DNA from: JAQBQB01 sp963846925
GTDB taxonomy: Bacteria; Gemmatimonadota; Gemmatimonadetes; Gemmatimonadales; Gemmatimonadaceae
Direction: 5' to 3'
DNA: 64,000 nucleotides
NCBI GenBank assembly: GCA_963846925.1
Contig: CAWJXW010000019.1
Span: 62,001 to 126,000, forward strand
The notes beneath the pieces are model-generated. The model was not told the DNA's origin and ran no database searches. It worked only from the letters and a program-made list of their open reading frames with translations. The position numbers were made by a program, and so were the translations under genes. Of the stretch, positions 38,122 to 45,864 are shown in pieces (the stretch's first letter is position 1; each line of letters starts with the position of its first letter).

Positions 38122-38976
38122 TCAATCGGCCCGGGCAATCGTTCCCGCGGCCCCGACGAACTCCAAGATCATGTTGGCCAACGTCTCGGGCGCCTCTTCG
38201 GGGACGAGGCGGCCCGTGCCGGGGAGACGCACGAGGCGGCTTCCCGGGATAGTATCGGCGAGCCGGTCAGCCATCTTCGGACTCAGGAATCGATCCTGAT
38301 CGCCCCACACGATGAGCGTCGGGCAATCCAGCTGTCCGAGCTCGATGTCGAGCATGTCCTCACCGTCGACGGCGCGCGCCAGCGTGAGGAGATGATTGAG
38401 CCCTTCCTGGCCGACGTACGGGGCCATGTACCTCGCGACGAGACGATCGGGCATCTTGTCCGGGGCGGCGACGCTGCGCTCGAGCAGCTCGCGAACCAGC
38501 GGCGCAGCGCCGAGGAGCCCGCGCGAGACGCGAATGGCGAATCGCGCCGTGTTGCGCTGCAACGTTTTGATGTCGTCCGCCGGGACCTCGTCGAACGCGA
38601 TCGGATTCACGAGGACGAGACGCTCGACCCGCTCCGGGCGGCTGTACGCGAGGTGCATTGCCACCGCGCCGCCCAGATCGACGCCGACGATCGTCGCCTT
38701 GCTCAACCGGAGCGCGGTGAGCGCGTGGTCCAGATAGTCCGACTGCGACGCGATGCCGAATTGCGCGTCGAAGGGGCGGTCGGACTCGCCGTACCCGAAA
38801 AGATCGACCGCGAACGCGGTGCGATTCGCCGACGCGAGCTCGGGACCGACCTCGCGCCAGAGAAACGCGCACGTGCCGAATCCGTGCACGAGCAGGATCG
38901 GCGAGCCGCCGTGACCATAGCGCTCCACGTGCATGGAGCCCGGCCCGACGGGGATTCGGAGAAGATCAGCGTCCAT
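38122..38976 (-). CDS. Alpha/beta-hydrolase with Asp nucleophile but no catalytic His
   Basis: 284 residues. HGFGTCAFLWREV is the oxyanion region. The nucleophile elbow is GVDLGGAVA, with Asp instead of Ser, as in haloalkane dehalogenases and epoxide hydrolases. The acid is in VWGDQDRFLSPK. The position of the catalytic His near the C-terminus, usually GHxxxxE, reads PGTGRLVPEEAPE, with Arg instead of His. Without the His an ester intermediate on the Asp could form but would not be hydrolysed in the standard way. No signal peptide. ATG at 38976. It may bind or sense a ligand instead of turning it over. Confidence 0.88.
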   Translation of the reverse strand: MDADLLRIPVGPGSMHVERYGHGGSPILLVHGFGTCAFLWREVGPELASANRTAFAVDLFGYGESDRPFDAQFGIASQSDYLDHALTALRLSKATIVGVDLGGAVAMHLAYSRPERVERLVLVNPIAFDEVPADDIKTLQRNTARFAIRVSRGLLGAAPLVRELLERSVAAPDKMPDRLVARYMAPYVGQEGLNHLLTLARAVDGEDMLDIELGQLDCPTLIVWGDQDRFLSPKMADRLADTIPGSRLVRLPGTGRLVPEEAPETLANMILEFVGAAGTIARAD

Positions 38977-39177
38977 GCGGGAACGTCGTTCTCGAGAGGC
39001 TGGGCTCGCGCTCGGGCAGACGACACCTCACGTCGTTGAATGGTAACGCGTTCATACGGCTGGATCGTCAAATGGCATGCGCGGTCGCGGACGCGACGGT
39101 GGTGTGGTTCGTTCTACCATTCGCGCCGGCGGAGTGGCATCTTTCGCTACAGGCGGAGCTTTTCTTCAGGCGGATGC

Positions 39178-39501
39178 ATGTCGGAGCAGGAACAGACGTA
39201 CGACGAGGGACGGGCGAGAAATCTCGAGGCGCTTTTGCGTGCGTTGGCCGAACGCATCCGCGAGCTCGACCGCCAGGGCCGACTGCTCGAGGACGCGGGC
39301 GAACTCATGCGACTCATCGGTGACGTGCGCAGCGAGCTCTTTCACTACGAAGTCCGCATCACGTACGACACACCAGAGATCGCCGAGCACCGGCGAATCG
39401 TGCGCGAAGCACAGGAGACGGATAAGAGCACATGGCAAGCAAGCGAGTGGACCCCCCCGCCCCCCCCGCCTCCGGACGAGGACGAAAACAAGGAGCCGTA
39501 A
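39178..39501 (+). CDS. Small acidic helical protein
   Basis: 107 residues; family not recognised. It starts MSEQEQTYDEGRARNLEALL and is a charged helical chain (LLRALAERIRELDRQGRLLE, LMRLIGDVRSELFHYEVR, IAEHRRIVREAQETDKSTW), possibly a coiled coil, ending in a run of seven prolines and an Asp/Glu tail. It overlaps the next gene by 70 bases, so the same DNA encodes its proline/acidic tail and the N-terminus of the thioredoxin-fold protein. The C-runs there (39450-39472) are a place where a length error could create or hide an overlap. Confidence 0.7.
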   Translation: MSEQEQTYDEGRARNLEALLRALAERIRELDRQGRLLEDAGELMRLIGDVRSELFHYEVRITYDTPEIAEHRRIVREAQETDKSTWQASEWTPPPPPPPDEDENKEP

Positions 39502-40253
39502 AGGCCTCCAAGCAGTCGACGAGCAATCGCGCGTTCTATTTGCTCATCGCGGCCGTCGCCGTCGGCGGCATCGCGTGGCTCACCTACCAGTCGACTCGCT
39601 CCAAGGACGTCGTTCAAACCAGTCCGATCGACACGACGCTGCCCAAGGTCGAGTCGCAGGGCTACGTCCTCGGTAGTTCCAGTGCGCGGCTCGAGGTCAC
39701 GGAGTTCGGCGACTTCGAATGCCCGGCGTGCGGCCATTTTTCGACGATCACGGAGCCAGATATCCGCAAGAAGTTCGTCGGCAGCGGGCTGGTTCGCTGG
39801 CGTTTCATCGACTATCCGCTCTCCGTCCACCGCAACACGTGGCAAGCGTCGCGCGCCGCTGCCTGCGCCGACGAGCAGGGCCGCTTCTGGGCTTTCCACG
39901 ACTACCTGTACCAGACGCAGGATCAGTGGAACGGTGAGGTGACGGACAATCCCGACAAGTTCATGAAGCAGGCCGGCCGCCAGCTCGGGCTCGACGCTTC
40001 GAAGTTCGACCAGTGCGTCGACTCGAAGAAATACCAGGCGAAGATCCAGGCGCATCTCGCGCTCGGCGACGCGCGAAAGATCAATTCGACGCCGACGTTC
40101 ATCATCGGGTCCGCGCAAGTCACCCGCGTGCTGACGTACGATCAGATGGCGAAGATCATCAACGACGAGTTGGCCAAGGCGCCGCCCGCGCCGGCGCCCG
40201 GCGGCGATACGACCAAATCGGTTCCGCTTCCGACGACGAAAAAGCCTGGATGA
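39432..40253 (+). CDS. Membrane-anchored DsbA/DsbG-type thiol oxidoreductase
   Basis: 273 residues. A basic N-terminus with one transmembrane helix (FYLLIAAVAVGGIAWLTYQ, residues 35-53) places the rest outside the cytoplasm. The thioredoxin fold (about 75-245) has the active site FGDFECPACGHFS, the helical insert DEQGRFWAFHDYLYQTQDQW, and the cis-Pro loop INSTPTFIIG. It forms or shuffles disulphides in exported proteins. It is coupled by ATGA to a VKOR-family protein that can reoxidise it. The Pro-rich tail ends KSVPLPTTKKPG. ATG at 39432 inside the upstream gene. Confidence 0.9.
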   Translation: MASKRVDPPAPPASGRGRKQGAVKASKQSTSNRAFYLLIAAVAVGGIAWLTYQSTRSKDVVQTSPIDTTLPKVESQGYVLGSSSARLEVTEFGDFECPACGHFSTITEPDIRKKFVGSGLVRWRFIDYPLSVHRNTWQASRAAACADEQGRFWAFHDYLYQTQDQWNGEVTDNPDKFMKQAGRQLGLDASKFDQCVDSKKYQAKIQAHLALGDARKINSTPTFIIGSAQVTRVLTYDQMAKIINDELAKAPPAPAPGGDTTKSVPLPTTKKPG

Positions 40254-40678
40254 CCCGACGACAGTGGATGGTCGTGATCAGCCTCGCCGGGCTGTTTCTC
40301 GGCGTGTACCTCACGCTCTACCACTACGGCGTCATCGGCGTTCTCGCGTGCAACGTGGGGTCGTGCGAGCGAGTGCAAACGAGCAAGTGGTCGACGCTGG
40401 CCGGACTGCCCGTCGCCGCATGGGGCGCGGCGTACTACGCGCTGATGCTCGTGTTGGCCATGGTGGGAATGCGGCCGGCCCACGAGAACTCGCGCCTGCT
40501 CGCCGGTTGGATGCTCGTGCTGTCCATCTGGGGAGTGATTTTCACGCTGTGGCTCACGTCACTCGAGGCGTTCGTCATCCATGCCTGGTGCGAGTGGTGT
40601 CTCGGCTCTGCGGCGATCGTCGTGGTGCTCTGCCTCGCTCTGCATATTCGAGTGGCGTGCCGTGCGCGACGCGACTGA
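40250..40678 (+). CDS. Vitamin K epoxide reductase (VKOR) family protein
   Basis: 142 residues, four transmembrane helices (VVISLAGLFLGVYLTLYHY, ALMLVLAMVGM, LLAGWMLVLSIWGVIFTLWL, IVVVLCLALHI). Cysteines: the outer pair in ACNVGSCERVQTSKW, the conserved Ser/Thr-Leu-Gly-Leu-Pro loop (TLAGLPVAAWG), and the active-site CxxC in HAWCEWCLGSA. VKOR proteins pass electrons from Dsb-type proteins to quinone at the inner membrane, replacing DsbB. It overlaps the thioredoxin-fold gene by 4 bases, so the two form an oxidative folding pair. Confidence 0.93.
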   Translation: MTRRQWMVVISLAGLFLGVYLTLYHYGVIGVLACNVGSCERVQTSKWSTLAGLPVAAWGAAYYALMLVLAMVGMRPAHENSRLLAGWMLVLSIWGVIFTLWLTSLEAFVIHAWCEWCLGSAAIVVVLCLALHIRVACRARRD

Positions 40679-40708
40679 CGCTGGCGGATCAACTGCGAAA
40701 ACTACCTA

Positions 40709-40950
40709 ACGCAGAGGACGCAGAGGCGCAGAGGACGCAGAGGACAGCCGCGGAGGCCGAGGTTCGTCGCGCAACGAGCCGGATATTTGATGAAAGCCGC
40801 TCGGGATGCCTCGCGCTGCGGCTAGTCAGGCGTCAGCAGCAACGAGTGGCTTCCCGAGCGGCAGTCCCAAAAAAATCCGGCTCGTTGCGCGACGGACTTC
40901 CACTCTGCGGCTGTCCTCTGCGTCCTCTGCGTCCTCCGCGTCCTCTGCGT
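40709..40950. repeat. 242-bp nested palindromic element (MITE/REP-like)
   Basis: It fills most of the 301-base gap 40679-40979, which holds no gene. Three sets of inverted repeats are nested around one centre. Outer: about 43 bases of CGCAGAGGA repeats starting ACGCAGAGGACGCAGAGG at 40709, mirrored by copies ending GCGTCCTCTGCGT at 40950. Middle: 40765-40784 and 40875-40894, an exact 20-base pair (CGTCGCGCAACGAGCCGGAT and its complement). Inner: GCCGCTCGGGA (40796-40806) with TCCCGAGCGGC (40852-40862). The loop also has GCTGC/GCAGC. It would fold as one long hairpin. Palindromic repeats with the CTCTGCG core are, to my recollection, common in several soil phyla; copies elsewhere in this genome are expected but not visible here. 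Confidence 0.85.
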
Positions 40951-40979
40951 GAAAGCGGTTGCAGTCGCCGTTCGGGAGA

Positions 40980-41372
40980 CTAAGCCCGCTTGATCGTGCG
41001 CTGCTGCGGCGCTCGGCCTTGCGACGCGTCGTTGAGACGGAGGCGGGGGCGGTCCTCGCCGGCGTCCGCCGACTCGAGTGCCCGGCGGCGGTAGGGCACG
41101 AGGTCCTGCCCGAGAACGACGAGCGTCCGAGTCGCCACGGTGCTGGCGAGCGGTTCGGGAATCGCCATCTCGCGGATGTAGCTGTCGATCGCCCGGTCGA
41201 AGGTCATGTCCTCGGCCAGCGTGTCCACGAACATCAGGGCGTTATCGACGTGCGTGCGAATGATCGCCTCTTCGGCGCGCGCCTGCGCCAGGCCGAGCCG
41301 GCGTTCAGCCGCGGGCTCGAGCTTGTGCCGGAAAATCCGGTCCGGAAACAGGTTCCGAAGAAAGGCGAACAT
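40980..41372 (-). CDS. Small hypothetical protein downstream of acetyl-CoA synthetase
   Basis: 130 residues; family not recognised. It begins MFAFLRNLFPDRIFRHKLEP and continues as a helical, mostly soluble protein (RLGLAQARAEEAIIRTHVDN, FVDTLAEDMTFDRAIDSYIR, TRTLVVLGQDLVPYRRRALE), with a basic tail (QQRTIKRA). No signal or clear membrane helix. I chose the ATG at 41372; one at 41393 is possible. It lies 72 bases after the acs stop on the same strand and may be its operon partner. Confidence 0.65.
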   Translation of the reverse strand: MFAFLRNLFPDRIFRHKLEPAAERRLGLAQARAEEAIIRTHVDNALMFVDTLAEDMTFDRAIDSYIREMAIPEPLASTVATRTLVVLGQDLVPYRRRALESADAGEDRPRLRLNDASQGRAPQQRTIKRA

Positions 41373-41444
41373 ATGCGTTGAATCTATAACCAAGACGACC
41401 GGTAGCGGATTCAGCCACAGGGTGTATCGGTTTCATGCACCGAG

Positions 41445-43412
41445 TCAGCTTTCTTGCGCCTCATATTGGTCCCTGAGCGCCGCGACCACGTTCGGATCGG
41501 CGAGCGTCGTTGTGTCGCCCAGAGCCTGTCCTGCAGCGATATCTCGCAATAAACGGCGCATAATCTTGCCCGATCGCGTCTTCGGAAGGTCGGCCGAAAA
41601 GAGGATGTCATCCGGCTTGGCGATCGCCCCAATCTTCTCTGCGACAAAGTTTCGCAGTTCGTCGCGAAGCATGGAACTTTGCTGGAAGCCCTCGCGCAGC
41701 GTCACGAACGCCGCGAGTGCCTGCCCCTTGAGCTCGTGTGGCCGGCCTACCACGGCGGCCTCGGCAACGGCGGGATGTTCGACGAGCGCCGATTCGACTT
41801 CCATCGTGCCGATGCGGTGTCCGGCGACGTTCAGCACGTCATCGACCCGGCCCAGGATCCAGTAGTAGCCGTCTTCGTCGCGCTTGGCGCCGTCGCCGGG
41901 AAAGTAGAGGTCGGGCCTGCCCGGCCACTTCGAGAAATACGTCTGGACGTAGCGCTCGTCGTCGCCCCAGATCGTGCGCAGCATGGACGGCCAGGGTTTG
42001 GTGAGCGCGAGCAGTCCGCCGCCGACCTTGATCTCCCTCGCCTTTGCGTCGAGCAGCGCCGCGCTGTAGCCGGGGAGCGGCATCGTCGCGCTTCCGGGCT
42101 TCGTTTCCGTCACGCCGGGCAAGGGCGAGATCACGATCGCGCCGGTCTCCGTCTGCCACCACGTGTCGACGATCGGGCAACGTCCGCCGCCGATTGTTTC
42201 GTGGTACCACATCCACGCCTCCGGATTGATCGGCTCACCGACCGAGCCGAGCAGGCGGAGCCGAGAGAGGTCGTGGTCCGCGGGCCACCGTTCGCCCCAC
42301 TTCATGAAGGCGCGGATGGCCGTCGGCGCGGTGTAGAAGATCGTCACGCCGAGCCGCTCGCAGATGCTCCAAAAGCGGTCCTTCTCGGGCCAGTCGGGTG
42401 CGCCCTCGTACATCACGCACGTCGCGCCGTTGGCGAGCGGTCCGTACACGAGATAGGAATGCCCGGTGACCCAGCCGACGTCGGCCGTGCACCAGAAGAC
42501 GTCTTCTTCCTTGAGGTCGAAGACGAGCTTCATGGTGGTCGTCACCCCGACGAGGTAGCCGCCCGTCGTGTGCACGATGCCTTTCGGCTTTCCCGTCGTG
42601 CCGGACGTGTAGAGGATGTAGAGCACGTCCTCGGCGTCCATGCGTTCCGGCTCGCACCGCGCCGACGCGTCTCGCATCACCGCGTGCCACCAGTGGTCGC
42701 GACCCTCCTTCATGTGCGAGAAGGAGTCGTCGTCGGACGAACCGCGCCGGCGCGCCACGACGATCACGTTCTCGATGCCGGGGCAGTCCTCGAGCGCCTT
42801 GTCGGCGTTTCGCTTGAGCGGAACGAGCGCACCGCGGCGATAGCCGCCGTCGGCCGTGATGAGGAGCTTCGCTTGCGCGTCGTTGATGCGGTCGCGGAGG
42901 GACTCGGGCGAGAATCCGCCGAATACCACGGAGTGGATCGCGCCGATGCGCGTGCACGCGAGCATCGCGATCGCGACCTCGGGGATGAGCGGCATGTAGA
43001 TCGCCACTCGATCGCCCTTCGTCACGCCGAAGTGCTTGAGGACGTTGGCGAACTTCTGGACCTCGACGTAGAGATCCCAGTACGTGAGCGTGCGGTGGTC
43101 GCCGGGCTCGCCCTCCCAGATGAGCGCGGCCTTGTTGCGGCGCGGGCCGGTCACGTGGCGATCGACGCAGTTCACCGAGATGTTGAGCTTTCCGCCGACG
43201 AACCACTTCGCGCGCGGCGGCTGCCAGTCGCACACCGTCGTCCACTTCTCGAACCACTCCAGCTCCCCGGCCTGCGCCGCCCAGAAAGCCTCCGAGGTCT
43301 GGTCGTAGAGGTGCGTGTCGGAGACGAGCGCGCTGCGACGAAACTCGGCGGACGGCGCGAACTTTCGGTTTTCGTGGAGGAGTGCGTCGATCTCAACCGT
43401 TTCGGTCTTCAT
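41445..43412 (-). CDS. acs: Acetyl-coenzyme A synthetase
   Basis: 655 residues, the normal length. It activates acetate to acetyl-CoA through an acetyl-AMP intermediate in the cytosol, feeding the TCA cycle. Motifs: the ATP-binding YILYTSGTTGKPKGIVHTTGG, VTGHSYLVYGPL, IVDTWWQTETGAIVISPLPG, the hinge GRVDDVLNVAGHRIGTMEVESAL, and the C-terminal DLPKTRSGKIMRRLLR, whose Lys is the site of regulatory acetylation in homologues. ATG at 43412. TATTAT on the minus strand at 43461-43466 is a possible -10 box. It is divergent from ccmA. Confidence 0.97.
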   Translation of the reverse strand: MKTETVEIDALLHENRKFAPSAEFRRSALVSDTHLYDQTSEAFWAAQAGELEWFEKWTTVCDWQPPRAKWFVGGKLNISVNCVDRHVTGPRRNKAALIWEGEPGDHRTLTYWDLYVEVQKFANVLKHFGVTKGDRVAIYMPLIPEVAIAMLACTRIGAIHSVVFGGFSPESLRDRINDAQAKLLITADGGYRRGALVPLKRNADKALEDCPGIENVIVVARRRGSSDDDSFSHMKEGRDHWWHAVMRDASARCEPERMDAEDVLYILYTSGTTGKPKGIVHTTGGYLVGVTTTMKLVFDLKEEDVFWCTADVGWVTGHSYLVYGPLANGATCVMYEGAPDWPEKDRFWSICERLGVTIFYTAPTAIRAFMKWGERWPADHDLSRLRLLGSVGEPINPEAWMWYHETIGGGRCPIVDTWWQTETGAIVISPLPGVTETKPGSATMPLPGYSAALLDAKAREIKVGGGLLALTKPWPSMLRTIWGDDERYVQTYFSKWPGRPDLYFPGDGAKRDEDGYYWILGRVDDVLNVAGHRIGTMEVESALVEHPAVAEAAVVGRPHELKGQALAAFVTLREGFQQSSMLRDELRNFVAEKIGAIAKPDDILFSADLPKTRSGKIMRRLLRDIAAGQALGDTTTLADPNVVAALRDQYEAQES

Positions 43413-43517
43413 GAGTCTGCCCGAATCTCCGATCAGATGGCAAGCGAGAGGAGAATCGTGATAATACGAGCGCCCGGCGCGACGGGTAAGCGGAGCCGAC
43501 TTGTCTTATCTTAGGGC

Positions 43518-44276
43518 ATGCTTTCACCCTCCGGCTCGCTTGTCGTCGAGACGACGGCGCTGCGCCGCGACTTCGGCCGACGCCGCGCTGTCGACGGCGT
43601 CGATCTGTCGCTCGCCGCAGGCGAGAGCCTGGCCCTCTTCGGGCCGAATGGAGCGGGGAAGACGACGCTGCTCAAACTGATCGCCGGACTGCTCGCGCCG
43701 ACCAGCGGCGGCGTGCGAGTGCTGGGCCACGCGCTGCGCGCGGATCCAGCGTCGCGGGCTTCGATCGGTCTCATCTCGCACCAGAGCATGTTGTATCGCG
43801 CGTTGACGTCGCTGGAGAACGTGGAGTTCGCGGCGAAGTTGTACGGGCTGAAGTCGCCGCGCGACGCCGCGATGACGGCGCTCGAGCGCCTGCGCGTCGC
43901 CGACCGCGCACGAACGCCCGTGCGCGCGTTGAGTCGCGGATTGCAGCAGCGCGTGGCGATCGCGCGATCGATCGTCCACGAGCCCGCGCTCCTGCTGCTC
44001 GACGAGCCGTACACGGGGCTCGACGCCTCCGGCGCCGCGGCGCTCACCGACATGCTGCGCGAGCTTCGCGGCGCGCGCGCGACGCTCGTGCTCGTCACCC
44101 ACAACGTCGACGAGGGGCTCGCCCTCGCGTCGCGCGCGGCGATCATGCTCGACGGAAAACTGGCGCGCGAAGATGACTGCGCCGCCCTCGACGCCGTCGC
44201 GTATCGCGCCGCGTACCGCGCGATGGTGGTTGGAGAGGCCGCCTCGTCCACGTGGACGATGTCGGCGTCCGCATGA
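43518..44276 (+). CDS. ccmA: Haem exporter ATPase CcmA
   Basis: 252 residues, a single ABC ATPase: Walker A GPNGAGKTTLLK, Q-loop ISHQSMLYRAL, signature LSRGLQQRVAIARS, Walker B LLLLDEPYTGLD and switch THNVDEG. The LSRG signature and size fit CcmA. With CcmB and CcmC it releases haem from CcmC to the chaperone CcmE during cytochrome c maturation, on the cytoplasmic face of the membrane. First gene of a ccmABCD, cobA-hemD, hemC operon. ATG at 43518. TATCTT lies about 8 bases upstream, so the mRNA could be nearly leaderless. Confidence 0.92.
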   Translation: MLSPSGSLVVETTALRRDFGRRRAVDGVDLSLAAGESLALFGPNGAGKTTLLKLIAGLLAPTSGGVRVLGHALRADPASRASIGLISHQSMLYRALTSLENVEFAAKLYGLKSPRDAAMTALERLRVADRARTPVRALSRGLQQRVAIARSIVHEPALLLLDEPYTGLDASGAAALTDMLRELRGARATLVLVTHNVDEGLALASRAAIMLDGKLAREDDCAALDAVAYRAAYRAMVVGEAASSTWTMSASA

Positions 44277-44965
44277 CCGGGCGGCCACCCGGCACCGTCG
44301 CCGCGGCGTGGCTCATCGCCCGCAAGGACCTGGCGATCGAGTTTCGCACGCGCACGGCGTTCCTGTCGTCGCTCGTCTTCGCGGTGCTGGCGTTGTGCAT
44401 TCTCTATTTCGCCTGGGACGAATCGATCATCGCGCCCGCGGATCGCGCGCCCGGAGTCTTGTGGGTCGTGGTCACGTTCTCCGGGCTGCTCGGTCTCCAG
44501 CGATCCTTCTCGATCGAGGAGCACGACCGCGGCATCGACGCGCTGCTCGTCGCGCCGACGAGCCGCGAGGCGATCTACCTTGGGAAGGCGATCGGGAACC
44601 TGCTGTTCCTTTGCGCCGTCCAGGCCGTGACGCTGCCCGCGCTCGTGTTGTTCTACAACCTTCCGGTCGGCCCGTCGCTGCTCGGCGTCGCCGCGATCAT
44701 GCTGCTGGCGACGATCGGCATCGTCGCCGTGGGCACGCTGTTCAGCGCGATGGCGGTCAACACACGCATGGCGGAGCTGCTGCTGCCCATGCTCAGCCTT
44801 CCGTTTTTCGTCCCCATCCTGCTGAATGCCGCACAGGCGACGACCCGCGTGCTCGCCGGCCGACCCGCCGCCGAGGCGTGGCCGTGGTTGAGAATCATCA
44901 TCGCCTTCGACATCGTCTTCGTCGTCGCGTGCACGATGGCATTCCCCTACACACTCGAAGAATGA
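44273..44965 (+). CDS. ccmB: Haem exporter membrane subunit CcmB
   Basis: 230 residues with six hydrophobic helices. Segments typical of CcmB: AWLIARKDLAIEFRTRTAFL, LWVVVTFSGLLGLQRSFSIE, DRGIDALLVAPTSREAIYLG and LLLPMLSLPFFVPILLNA. It is the channel-like partner of CcmA. I chose the ATG at 44273, which overlaps the ccmA stop (ATGA), over a GTG at 44252. Also overlaps ccmC by 4 bases. Confidence 0.93.
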   Translation: MTGRPPGTVAAAWLIARKDLAIEFRTRTAFLSSLVFAVLALCILYFAWDESIIAPADRAPGVLWVVVTFSGLLGLQRSFSIEEHDRGIDALLVAPTSREAIYLGKAIGNLLFLCAVQAVTLPALVLFYNLPVGPSLLGVAAIMLLATIGIVAVGTLFSAMAVNTRMAELLLPMLSLPFFVPILLNAAQATTRVLAGRPAAEAWPWLRIIIAFDIVFVVACTMAFPYTLEE

Positions 44966-45688
44966 CTGCCGCACCCACGGTCGCGCGTTCGTCGGCCTCC
45001 CAGTCGCCCTGCGCTGCAACGGCCGATTTTCGATTGGATGTTCGTGCTGGCGGCGCTCTGCGTCGTCGCGATCTACATCCGTGCCATCTACTTCACGCCG
45101 ATCGAAGCGACGCAGGGCGCGGCGCAGAAGATCTACTACCTCCACGTTCCCGCGGCGCTCGCCGCGTACATCGCGGTCAGTCTCACCGCCCTGATGTCCA
45201 TCGTCTACCTCTGGCTGCACGACGAGCGCGCCGACCGACTCGCCGAGGCGAGCGCCGAGGTGGGACTGGTGTTCCTGACCGTCGTGCTCACGACCGGTCC
45301 GCTGTGGGGCCACAAGATCTGGGGCGCGTGGTGGGCGTGGTGGGACATGCGGCTCACGCTCACGCTCTTCTTGTGGTTCGTCGTCGCCGCGTATCTGGTC
45401 GTCCGCGGCGCGGTCGAAGACGCGGCGATGCGCGCCCGTTTCTCGGCGGTGCTCGGCATCCTCGGCGCGCTGCTCATTCCGTTCATCCACCTCAGCGTCT
45501 ACCTGTTTCAGGCGCGCCTGCACCCACTGCCGATCGTCCTCAAGCCGAGCGAGCCATCGCTGCCGCCCCAGATGCTGACGACGTTCCTTCTCGCGTTCCT
45601 CGTGTTCGCGGTGCTCTGCCTTGCGTTCATCCGCGCGCGGTACCGCGTCGGCGTGCTGCGCGACCTCGCGGCGGAGACCATCACATGA
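44962..45688 (+). CDS. ccmC: Haem handling protein CcmC, one frameshift near the start
   Basis: About 241 residues when one extra C in CCC at 45007-45009 is removed (727 bases, remainder 1). The corrected start reads MTAAPTVARSSASQS then PALQRPIFDWMFVLAAL. Six helices follow. The tryptophan-rich haem site is WGAWWAWWDMRLTLTLFLW, and axial His candidates are in YYLHVPAALAAY and IPFIHLSVYLFQ. CcmC binds haem on the outer face and attaches it to CcmE. The ATG at 44962 overlaps ccmB by 4 bases, and this coupling supports the upstream start; without the correction the first possible start is the ATG at 45038, inside the first helix region. Confidence 0.88.
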
Positions 45689-45864
45689 TGGCGCTCCTGT
45701 CGGCGACGCAGACATCGCCCGTCTCCTCCTGGGGGACGTTTCACGTCGCATACGCGCTGGTGGCGGTGATCTACATCGGCTATGCGCTCTCGCTCTGGAC
45801 TCGTGGCCGCCGCTATCGGCGAGAGATCGAGTCGGCGAAGCCCTCCCCCTCGTCTGGCGGATGA
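45685..45864 (+). CDS. ccmD: Cytochrome c maturation protein CcmD
   Basis: 59 residues. One membrane helix (FHVAYALVAVIYIGYALSLW) followed by a basic region (RGRRYRREIE), which is the size and layout of CcmD. It stabilises the CcmABC complex and helps release holo-CcmE. The sequence is poorly conserved in general, so the call rests mainly on position directly after ccmC with a 4-base overlap. No CcmE, CcmF or CcmH gene follows; the operon turns to porphyrin genes instead. Confidence 0.8.
   Translation: MMALLSATQTSPVSSWGTFHVAYALVAVIYIGYALSLWTRGRRYRREIESAKPSPSSGG

Noticed and set aside
40679..40979. A small gene inside the palindromic element
   Set aside because: The short frames there are made of the repeats themselves and have no start with a ribosome site.
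41679..43514. A 611-codon open frame opposite acetyl-CoA synthetase
   Set aside because: Antisense shadow: composition biased to Arg, Glu and Val, no motif, and the acs frame on the other strand is complete.
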